A DNA stretch of 21,910 nucleotides from Synergistaceae bacterium (lineage in GTDB: Bacteria; Synergistota; Synergistia; Synergistales; Aminobacteriaceae), in NCBI GenBank assembly GCA_031289165.1, contig JAITPZ010000126.1:1-21910 (forward strand). Reading direction: 5' to 3'. The notes under the pieces were generated by a model. That model was given only the letters and a program-made list of their open reading frames with translations. It was not told the DNA's origin and made no database searches. This document shows, in pieces, positions 6,391 through 12,521 of this stretch (position 1 is the first letter of the stretch; each line of letters begins with the position of its first letter). The translations under genes were made by a program, and so were the position numbers.

Positions 6391-7107
6391 ATCAGAAGCA
6401 TCCTTGTGATCGACGACGATGTGGAACTCTGCGCTCTGCTTGAGGATTATTTTCGGTCGGAGGGTTTCAATTTTGCCTGCGCACACTCCGGAGACGAGGG
6501 GCTGGCCCTGCTGACGAATGTCGCGTATGACATCATAATACTGGACGTTATGCTTCCCGGACGGGACGGGTTCGACGTTCTGAGGGAAATCCGGGGCGTC
6601 TCGACCATTCCTGTGGTCATGCTGACGGCGAAGGGGGACCACATCGACAGAGTGGTGGGGCTGGAGATCGGCGCGGACGACTACGTCTGCAAACCGTTCA
6701 ATATGCGGGAGCTGTCCGCCAGGGTGAGGGCGGTGCTGCGCCGAGCCGGCGGTTTCGAGGCAACGGCGGCGCAGGACGTTCTTTGCGTCGTGGATTTGGA
6801 AATGGACCTGAAATCCCGCTCCGTCAGGGTTGGAGGGTATGGCGTTCCTCTGACGAACGTCGAGTTCAGGCTGCTGGAAACTCTGCTCGCAAACGCGGGA
6901 AAGATAATATCTCCCGAACACCTGTCCATCAGAGTTCTGGGGCGTCGCCTCACCGCGTTCGACAGAAGCCTGAGCGTGCATATAAGCAAGCTGAGGCATA
7001 AGCTGGGAGCCTATTCCTGCGGCAGCGAAAGGATCCGAACCCTCAGGGGAGAGGGCTTTATGTACGTATTTCCCGAAAGAGAGACGACGGAGGAACCCGC
7101 ATCGTGA
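6391..7107 (+). CDS. cpxR: CpxR-like response regulator (OmpR family)
   Basis: The receiver domain (1-120) carries the acidic pocket VIDDD, phosphoacceptor Asp in IIILDVMLPG, Thr in VVMLTAKG and Lys in DDYVCKPFN. It is followed by an OmpR/PhoB winged helix (about 140-230) with VEFRLLETL, LSIRVLGRRLTAFDRSLSVHISKLRHKLG and TLRGEGFMYV. That last block closely matches E. coli CpxR. The first standard start is GTG at 6406, which would delete the beta-1 strand. Reading from ATC at 6391 gives MRSILVIDDD with the phosphoacceptor at residue 52, the usual place, and AGGAGG lies nine bases upstream. I therefore place the start there despite the unusual codon. The gene overlaps the sensor kinase by four bases. 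It probably controls envelope functions, and a TolC gene and a lytic transglycosylase lie nearby. Confidence 0.9.
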   Translation: MRSILVIDDDVELCALLEDYFRSEGFNFACAHSGDEGLALLTNVAYDIIILDVMLPGRDGFDVLREIRGVSTIPVVMLTAKGDHIDRVVGLEIGADDYVCKPFNMRELSARVRAVLRRAGGFEATAAQDVLCVVDLEMDLKSRSVRVGGYGVPLTNVEFRLLETLLANAGKIISPEHLSIRVLGRRLTAFDRSLSVHISKLRHKLGAYSCGSERIRTLRGEGFMYVFPERETTEEPAS

Positions 7108-8462
7108 AAAAAATCGCCGTCTCCTCTCTTTTCTGGAAAATATACCTGACGCTGCTGCTGGTCCTCTTCCTGCCCGTCATTCTGTTTTCTCTGACCCATG
7201 TCATCCAGGACAGGGGCGAGGTCGCGCCCCCGGGAATATTTCAGCATCTGACCTGGACGGCCTCCGTGCTTGCGGAACGATCGGAATCGATGCCGGATGA
7301 ACTCATGACTTCATGGATTGAAGAGGTGAAGAGCGGAAGCGGGCTGGATATATACGTCCGGCGCGACGGCAGGAAATTTCATTCGTCCGATGGGGAATGG
7401 CTCATGTCGTACATGTCCGGCGAGCAGCACCGGCCGGGTCAGCCCATCGTCTCGTCGGTCGTTTCGGCTTCCGGACGCACCGGTGTGATCACGGGACTGA
7501 GTCCATTCAGAAGAAACTTCGAAGATCCCCGGAGGCGAAACCACATAATAATGCTGCTGGTCGCGGTCATGTGCGTGATTTTCAGCTTCATGCTCATGAA
7601 AAATTTTATGACGCCGCTCTCCGAGCTTCGCCGCGTCACCGGGAAGCTGGCGGACGGCGAGTTCTCCGTGAGAGTCGGGGCCGGGATAACGGGCCGAAGC
7701 GACGAGATCGCCGCTCTGGGCCGGAGCTTCAACTGGATGGCCGAACGTGTGGAAAGTCTCGTCTCCTCTCAAAAAAGGCTGTTGAGCGACATATCCCACG
7801 AAATTCGCTCTCCGCTGCAAAGAATGGAGGTCGCCTGCGCGCTTCTGCGAAAGGGAGCGGAGATGAACCGGACGGATCAGGCGGATCGGAAATACCTGGA
7901 CCGCATCGAACTGGAAATAGGGCGCATCGACGGCATGGTGGAAGAACTGCTGACCCTGGCCCGCGCCGAGGACATGACGCTGCCCGAGTCCGTGAACCTG
8001 AACGAGATAATAGATTCCATCATCGAGGACGCCGATTTCGAGTGCGGCGCGGAGAAGAAGGACATCTCGGCGAACATACCGAATTTATCGGTGATCGGAA
8101 ACGCGCCTCTCCTGAAGCGGGCGATTGGAAATGTAGTCCATAACGCGATTCGTTACACCGTTCCCGAAGCGGGCATCGAAATAACGGCGCGCCGCGAGGC
8201 GGTCGCCCCGGATGGCGAATGGGTCACTCTGACGATACGGGACCACGGGCAGGGAGTTTCCGACGATGAACTCGAAAAAATTTTCCTGCCGTATTACCGC
8301 ACCGACAGAGCCAGAGAAAGATCGCGAGGCGGGGTCGGTCTCGGCCTCGCGATAACAAAACGCATCATAGAAAGCCATGGAGGAAAAATAACCGCCGCGA
8401 ACAACCCCTCCGGCGGCCTGGCCGTGACCCTGCGCCTCGCGGCCGGATCACAGGTTCGCTGA
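7104..8462 (+). CDS. cpxA: CpxA-like sensor histidine kinase
   Basis: A 452-residue membrane kinase partnered with the preceding regulator (GTGA overlap, GTG start). Layout: TM1 about 12-31, periplasmic sensor about 32-146, TM2 about 147-165, and HAMP about 166-220 (FMTPLSELRRVTGKLADGEFS). The HisKA domain has SDISHEIRSPLQRMEVA with phosphorylated His232. The HATPase_c domain has the N box NVVHNAIRYTV (Asn347), G1 DHGQG (380-384) and G2 GGVGLGLA (409-416). All catalytic boxes are intact. The HisKA motif and the partner regulator point to the CpxA type, which senses envelope stress; the periplasmic domain itself is not clearly alike, so the stimulus is unknown. Its transcript would run into the folded element at 8500-8581 and the terminator behind it. 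Confidence 0.92.
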   Translation: MKKIAVSSLFWKIYLTLLLVLFLPVILFSLTHVIQDRGEVAPPGIFQHLTWTASVLAERSESMPDELMTSWIEEVKSGSGLDIYVRRDGRKFHSSDGEWLMSYMSGEQHRPGQPIVSSVVSASGRTGVITGLSPFRRNFEDPRRRNHIIMLLVAVMCVIFSFMLMKNFMTPLSELRRVTGKLADGEFSVRVGAGITGRSDEIAALGRSFNWMAERVESLVSSQKRLLSDISHEIRSPLQRMEVACALLRKGAEMNRTDQADRKYLDRIELEIGRIDGMVEELLTLARAEDMTLPESVNLNEIIDSIIEDADFECGAEKKDISANIPNLSVIGNAPLLKRAIGNVVHNAIRYTVPEAGIEITARREAVAPDGEWVTLTIRDHGQGVSDDELEKIFLPYYRTDRARERSRGGVGLGLAITKRIIESHGGKITAANNPSGGLAVTLRLAAGSQVR

Positions 8463-8499
8463 ACCAAACCCCGAGCCTCCCCCGGGAAACCTGCAGTCA

Positions 8500-8581
8500 C
8501 CATGATGATCCTCTCCCGAATAGATTTGAGGCGCTTGCCTGTGGCTCTTAAATCTATTCTGCCTGCCTCTGGCCATCATGG
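8500..8581 (+). ncRNA. Candidate structured RNA / folded 3' UTR downstream of cpxA
   Basis: Two nested inverted repeats form an 82-nt element. The outer stem is CCATGATG (8500-8507) with CATCATGG (8574-8581). The inner stem is AATAGATTT (8519-8527) with AAATCTATT (8550-8558), extendable to 13 bp in plus-strand RNA by GAGG with CTCTT-side G-U pairs, leaving a 14-nt loop. The extra pairs work only in plus-strand RNA. A strong terminator follows 14 bases later. It could be a processed small RNA from the cpxA 3' UTR, or simply a mobile palindrome remnant. No known RNA family is recognised. Confidence 0.4.
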
Positions 8582-8595
8582 TATTTACAAAAAAT

Positions 8596-8617
8596 AAAGC
8601 CCCCTTGCGGGGGCTTT
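8596..8617. terminator. Bidirectional terminator between cpxA and the cold-shock gene
   Basis: AAAGCCCCC and GGGGGCTTT form a perfect 9-bp stem with a TTGC loop. T runs follow on both sides (CATTTTT in plus direction, ATTTTTT in minus direction). It lies between two convergent genes and should serve both. Confidence 0.9.
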
Positions 8618-8637
8618 CATTTTTGGTTTTAAAGAGA

Positions 8638-8838
8638 TTAAAGCCTGGAGACGTCGGCTGCCTGTGGTCCCTTCTCGCCATTCACAATTTCAAACGATAC
8701 CTTCTGGCCTTCAGCAAGGGTTTTGAAACCATCACCCCTTATCGCACTATAGTGCACAAACACATCCTTACCCTCGTCAGCAGTGATGAAACCATACCCC
8801 TTGCTTTCGTTGAACCACTTCACGGTACCCTGAGCCAT
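8638..8838 (-). CDS. csp: Cold-shock domain protein (CspA family)
   Basis: A 66-residue single cold-shock domain that binds single-stranded RNA or DNA and acts as an RNA chaperone. RNP1 is KGYGFI (13-18) and RNP2 is VFVHYSAI (26-33), following the standard GTVKWFNESKG opening. The usual middle and end are present too (GFKTLAEGQKVSFEI, GPQAADV). The ATG at 8838 is preceded by AGGAGG at good spacing, so the longer frame to 8877 is rejected. A near-consensus promoter lies about 55 bases upstream and a strong terminator follows the stop, so it is a monocistronic and probably highly expressed gene. The leader of about 50 nt is shorter than the long thermosensing leader of E. coli cspA, so cold induction of that type is not evident. 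Confidence 0.97.
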   Translation of the reverse strand: MAQGTVKWFNESKGYGFITADEGKDVFVHYSAIRGDGFKTLAEGQKVSFEIVNGEKGPQAADVSRL

Positions 8839-8894
8839 TAAAAAAAGCCTCCTAAAACATACAAAATTACCGACCACAAAGACGGCATGTAGAC

Positions 8895-8923
8895 AGCATA
8901 CAAGGTTTAGATCAATATGTCAA
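8895..8923 (-). promoter_or_regulatory. Near-consensus sigma70 promoter of the cold-shock gene
   Basis: On the minus strand TTGACA (complement of 8918-8923), a 17-base spacer, then TATGCT (complement of 8895-8900). The -35 is perfect and the spacing optimal. It is the strongest promoter on this strand in the window. Confidence 0.85.
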
Positions 8924-9155
8924 GATACCTAATGCGTTTTCGAAATATTTATCATGCCAGTATTGTTCTCTGAAATCGAATTGCTGCGTCTCTTCACCGC
9001 CGAATTCACGGGCGAATGCACGCGACCGCCCCGGGTTGAAATTTATTATATAATGACAGCCACGTTTAAAATGTCTGCCGCGGTGCGGGCATTTTGAGAA
9101 TCAATTTTATGGCTTCTGCTTTACTTTACGCTTTTCAACCGAGGTGGGTGACATT
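8924..9155. other. Intergenic region between the cold-shock gene and tolC
   Basis: The gap between the two divergent genes runs 8839-9155. The part past the csp promoter holds a TATAAT (9049-9054) without a convincing -35 for the plus strand. It also holds an imperfect hairpin (9068-9095) with AAAATG and CATTTT ends and CCGC/GCGG inside, lying in the tolC leader. No gene is seen here. Confidence 0.5.
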
Positions 9156-10577
9156 ATGAAACGTTTTTTGTTTTCTGTCGTTGCGTTCCTGATGTTTTTT
9201 TCGAATGAAACGGCGGCGGCGGAGGTCGTCAGCCTCGACAGATACATCGGGATGGTAAAAAATCAGAACTACGCGCTGCAGTCGGCGATTCGATCCGTCG
9301 AGGCGGCTTATTACGAGGTGCTGGCCTCCGTGGCCTACCAGCGCCCGTCCCTTGCGGGGGGGGCGAGCGGCTCCTATCTTACGGGAAGCGCGAGCGCGCA
9401 GTCAGGCATCCGGGAAAAGGACATCACCGCTTACAACACGACGCTCGGGCTGACGCACCGCATCGACGTCGCCGGGACTTACACGCTGGACGAGCGGCAG
9501 CGAATTTTATACTACGAGAGCCGGCGGGCCAATTTTGACGAGGACGTCAACAGCCTCGTCTCGACGGCGGAGGAAAATTACTGGTCCGCCGCCCTGGCGC
9601 GGGAAAATATCGCCCTTCAGAAGGACGTGCTTCGCCAGCGCATTGAAAACAACCGCGTCATCGAGGAAAAATACAAACAGCAGATCGTCCCCAGACTGGA
9701 TCTCATCCGCTCGGAGGCGCAGGTCGTGGAGGCTGAAAGCCTCGTCACCAACGCCGAGGCTCAGTATCGCAACCTGCTGGCGACGCTGGCGACGCTGGCA
9801 GGGGGAACGGAGGTCGTCCCCATCGAAGAACCTCTGCTCCTCCCCGAGTTCAACGTCACCACCAGCCTGGAAAAAACCCTTCTCCTCCGCCCCGCGATCC
9901 GCGCCGCCCGCCTGGAGCTCGACAGAAGCCGGGTGGTAAAAAAACTGAGGGAAAAGGGCCTGTCTCCGACGCTGACCGCGGGAATTTCCTGGGTGCCGCT
10001 GTCGGATCCCTGGAACTCCGGTTCCGTCCAAAAGGGAGAAATGACGGCGTCGCTGAGCCTGAACATCCCCATAGCGGACGGCAACGAGACTAAATACAAC
10101 ATTTTGAACGCGGACCGCCTCATACAGGCCGCGGAGGCCGGGCTTCGATCCGTTGAGATCTTCGGGGCCAGAGATCTTTCGATCGCCCGTAACAACTGGG
10201 ACCGGGCCGCGGCCCTGGAAAAGGACAAGAAGCGTCAGGTGGAGCGCTCCGACGAGGAACTGCGCATCACGGAGCTGATGTACAACGAGGGCATGGGAGC
10301 GCAGATCGATCTGATCAACGCGCAGACGGAGAACCAGAGAGTGCGGACGGATTACCTGAGCGCCGTTCGGGACATGTACGTCGCGCGGGTCAGCCTCAGA
10401 GCAGTCGCGGGGGATTACGCCCCCGACGAGGACGGGAACTGGAAGGAAGCCGTGGTTCGATACGAAAAAGGTACGAGTATTCTCAATGAAATGAAAGAAA
10501 AAGAATTGAGAGAACAACAAAATAAATCAGCATCGTTGGATAAGTCCGTACAGAAGAATAAGTCAGTACAAAAATGA
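9156..10577 (+). CDS. tolC: TolC-family outer membrane efflux/secretion channel
   Basis: The product is an outer-membrane beta-barrel with a long periplasmic helical tunnel, which would pair with an inner-membrane pump and a membrane-fusion protein. At 473 residues it has TolC length. It starts with a signal peptide (MKRFLFSVVAFLMFF, cleavage near TAAA/EVV at about 22). The two repeated OEP halves follow, each rich in coiled-coil helices (YWSAALARENIALQKDV near 140; EELRITELMYNEGMGAQIDLINAQ near 363, a typical OEP helix). The ATG at 9156 has GAGGTG nine bases upstream; the earlier GTG overlaps that site. The C-terminus carries a Lys/Gln-rich tail with a short duplicated unit (KSVQK twice), probably a recent tandem duplication. 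No pump genes are adjacent, so it may serve several systems. Its neighbour cpxRA could regulate it. Confidence 0.92.
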   Translation: MKRFLFSVVAFLMFFSNETAAAEVVSLDRYIGMVKNQNYALQSAIRSVEAAYYEVLASVAYQRPSLAGGASGSYLTGSASAQSGIREKDITAYNTTLGLTHRIDVAGTYTLDERQRILYYESRRANFDEDVNSLVSTAEENYWSAALARENIALQKDVLRQRIENNRVIEEKYKQQIVPRLDLIRSEAQVVEAESLVTNAEAQYRNLLATLATLAGGTEVVPIEEPLLLPEFNVTTSLEKTLLLRPAIRAARLELDRSRVVKKLREKGLSPTLTAGISWVPLSDPWNSGSVQKGEMTASLSLNIPIADGNETKYNILNADRLIQAAEAGLRSVEIFGARDLSIARNNWDRAAALEKDKKRQVERSDEELRITELMYNEGMGAQIDLINAQTENQRVRTDYLSAVRDMYVARVSLRAVAGDYAPDEDGNWKEAVVRYEKGTSILNEMKEKELREQQNKSASLDKSVQKNKSVQK

Positions 10578-10679
10578 TCTTCCGTCAGGGAGAAAAAACG
10601 GAGCTTCAGATAAGGAGGGGATTTACGTACTTCTCTTTTCATTTTTTACAGGGTTTTGTCTTCCTGGAGGTATGCTAAT

Positions 10680-10730
10680 ATGTGTGCGTTAAAAAGGCGT
10701 TGCAATAACGCTGAATTTTTACACCGCTAA
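10680..10730 (+). CDS. Possible 16-codon leader ORF upstream of the transglycosylase
   Basis: ATG at 10680 has GGAGG nine bases upstream (10666-10670) and reads 16 residues (MCALKRRCNNAEFLHR) to TAA. The ribosome-binding site is better than expected by chance, and the ORF lies in the 290-base gap between tolC and the transglycosylase, which holds no other clear feature. It could be a leader peptide or chance. Confidence 0.2.
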   Translation: MCALKRRCNNAEFLHR

Positions 10731-10867
10731 AATCATCTACAGAGGGGGGCAGCAGATATCAGGCCATACCCGCCGTGTGCGATGCGGAAGTTCCATGTTC
10801 CGCTCCGGATATGACCAAACGAAAACGGGTAAAGGAAATCTTTTGCGCTTTCAGTGGAGGTATTGTG

Positions 10868-11572
10868 ATGAAGAATCAGAAAGGTCATTTTTTGCTCACA
10901 ATGAGCATCAGGGTTTTGGGAGTTGGGATCCTTTTGGCGTATATGGGAGTTCCTCCGGCCAGCGCCGAGCCGGAAGCCTATGATTTCCCCTCTTTGCAGC
11001 AGTCCGGTAATCCGGTCAGCCTTATATCGCCTGCCATGCCGACCTTCGATCATCTGCTTTCGGAAGACGTCAAAAGTCAAATGATCGAACAGGACCAAAA
11101 AAGAAGGAACGACGCGAAAAGAAAGAGCATTGCCGCGCTTTTTCAGCGCTACAATAAAAACCTGAACGATGAAAGCGCCGATAAATATGCTCTTTATATC
11201 ATGCAGGCCTGCCAGAAGTTCGATCAGGATCCGTTCGTTATCGCGGCTATGATCGTCAACGAATCTTCCGCAAAATACAACGCGCTTTCCCGGGGCGGAG
11301 ATTACGGCCTGATGCAGGTGCGGTGGAGCGTCCATCAGAAAAAAATCAAAAAGAAGTATCCCCATATCGCGAAGGCCCACGACATGTTCGACCCCCAGTA
11401 CAACGTTCTTGTGGGAACAGAGATTTTTTCCACTTATTACGCGACGGCGAAGCAGGACATTCGCGGCGCCCTGATGTACTATTCCGCGGGGAACGAACGC
11501 CTGGCCGACAGGGTCTGCGCCGTGCTTGCCCAGCTCGAAAAAGCCTATCTCGAACACCTGAAAAACGGCTGA
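10868..11572 (+). CDS. Exported lytic transglycosylase (SLT domain)
   Basis: It cleaves the glycan strands of peptidoglycan in the periplasm. The 234-residue product begins with a signal peptide (hydrophobic 10-28, PASA then E, cleavage near 33), then a charged linker. An SLT/goose-lysozyme-like domain spans about 105-225. The catalytic Glu132 sits in MIVNESSAKYNALS, followed by GDYGLMQVRW (the GLMQ signature) and the closing ALMYYSAGN segment. The ATG at 10868 is preceded by GGAGGT; an upstream in-frame ATG at 10775 lacks a ribosome-binding site and would bury the signal peptide. It lies between tolC and a GNAT-like gene in the same direction, without obvious terminators between them. Confidence 0.9.
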   Translation: MKNQKGHFLLTMSIRVLGVGILLAYMGVPPASAEPEAYDFPSLQQSGNPVSLISPAMPTFDHLLSEDVKSQMIEQDQKRRNDAKRKSIAALFQRYNKNLNDESADKYALYIMQACQKFDQDPFVIAAMIVNESSAKYNALSRGGDYGLMQVRWSVHQKKIKKKYPHIAKAHDMFDPQYNVLVGTEIFSTYYATAKQDIRGALMYYSAGNERLADRVCAVLAQLEKAYLEHLKNG

Positions 11573-11641
11573 AAATATTCTATCCGTATTTTCTGACCAC
11601 GCATCCAAACTCCGACCTGAGAGCCTGAGGAGGGTGTTGTG

Positions 11642-12361
11642 ATGAAGGATTTTGGAGAGTATCACCTGTGCCTGAAGAGACGAAAAAAGTCCGAATTTTT
11701 CGTTAAGGTTCCCTGTATTCTGCGTCGGCTGACGATGGACGACAGGGAGGAGGCTCTGGCGCTGCATCGCGTCATGGCCTCCAACGCGAATCCCGAGCTT
11801 TTCGTCCCGGGGACAGACGAGGAATTTCTGCACATTCTGGACGGCGGAGGCGTGATTCTCGGGATTCACGACGGCAGGCGCATCGTCTGCATGAGGACGG
11901 TTCTTTTCGAGACTCGCGACGAAGAGGTCCTGCGCGAGGATATGAAGCTCCTGCCCGATCAGATGCGGCGCATGGCCTTCATCGAGTACTGCGTCGTGCA
12001 TCGGGACTATCGCGGCAACAACCTCCAGTTTCTCACCTGTTTTTTCATGGAGGACCTTCTCTGGGACGATTTTGATTATTTTTACACCACCGTCTCGCCG
12101 CGAAACCTCTACAGCCTGCGCAACGTCATGGACTGCGGGTTCTACGCTTTTCACCTGAAGGAGCGATACGGGGGGCACATGCGTTATCTGCTTCGCAAGG
12201 ACGTGAAACACAGTCCTTCCATTCGCATGAAGCGACACGTAAGCGCCCCCCTGCGCGATTATCGCACTCAGCAGCGCATCATGAACGACGGGCTGGTGGG
12301 TTATCGTCTGGTGCGCAATACCTCCGGGGTCTGGATGCTCTTTGGACAGCTGATAAAATAG
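11642..12361 (+). CDS. GNAT-fold acetyltransferase-like protein
   Basis: About 239 residues. The middle part looks like a GNAT N-acyltransferase core: ILRRLTMDDREEALALHRVM at the start of the fold (about 26-45), then IEYCVVHRDYRGNNLQFLTCFFMEDL near 119, which resembles the V-x-x-x-x-R-G-x-x acetyl-CoA loop, then TTVSPRNLYSLRNVMDCGF near 148, the usual strand-turn-Asn segment. The C-terminal 65 residues are basic and not assignable. The ATG at 11642 has GAGGAGGG seven bases upstream. It is 70 bases after the transglycosylase and may be co-transcribed; a strong terminator follows it. The donor and acceptor molecules cannot be told from sequence. Confidence 0.7.
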   Translation: MKDFGEYHLCLKRRKKSEFFVKVPCILRRLTMDDREEALALHRVMASNANPELFVPGTDEEFLHILDGGGVILGIHDGRRIVCMRTVLFETRDEEVLREDMKLLPDQMRRMAFIEYCVVHRDYRGNNLQFLTCFFMEDLLWDDFDYFYTTVSPRNLYSLRNVMDCGFYAFHLKERYGGHMRYLLRKDVKHSPSIRMKRHVSAPLRDYRTQQRIMNDGLVGYRLVRNTSGVWMLFGQLIK

Positions 12362-12401
12362 CGATTTGCATAAAATCAGGATCGATTGCGGCGCTCCCAT
12401 A

Positions 12402-12429
12402 TTGCACCATTGGCACTAAGAGATATAAT
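12402..12429 (+). promoter_or_regulatory. Possible sigma70 promoter upstream of htpG
   Basis: TTGCAC (12402-12407), 16-base spacer, TATAAT (12424-12429). The -10 is perfect. A start near 12436 would place the hairpin at 12450-12477 inside the htpG leader. Confidence 0.5.
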
Positions 12430-12449
12430 TCTGAAAAGAAAAACATAAC

Positions 12450-12477
12450 AAAAGGGTTTCCTTCGGGAACCCTTTTT
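12450..12477. terminator. Terminator hairpin between the GNAT gene and htpG
   Basis: AAAAGGGTT pairs with AACCCTTTT, with TCC/GGA closing a TTCG tetraloop and a T run on the plus side and an A run before it. It can end the upstream gene or act as an attenuator in the htpG leader, since a good promoter lies just upstream. Confidence 0.85.
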
Positions 12478-12521
12478 AATTAAGGCAGATCATGTCTTTA
12501 GTTTTAAGGAGGTCGCGACGC

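Noticed and set aside
10733..12400. 555-codon open frame on the minus strand
   Set aside because: It lies opposite the lytic transglycosylase and GNAT-like genes, which have signal peptide, motifs and ribosome-binding sites. The antisense product shows no family features.
12410..12430. TGGCAC resembling a sigma54 -24 element before htpG
   Set aside because: No GC-containing -12 element at the required spacing; the perfect TATAAT fits sigma70 better.
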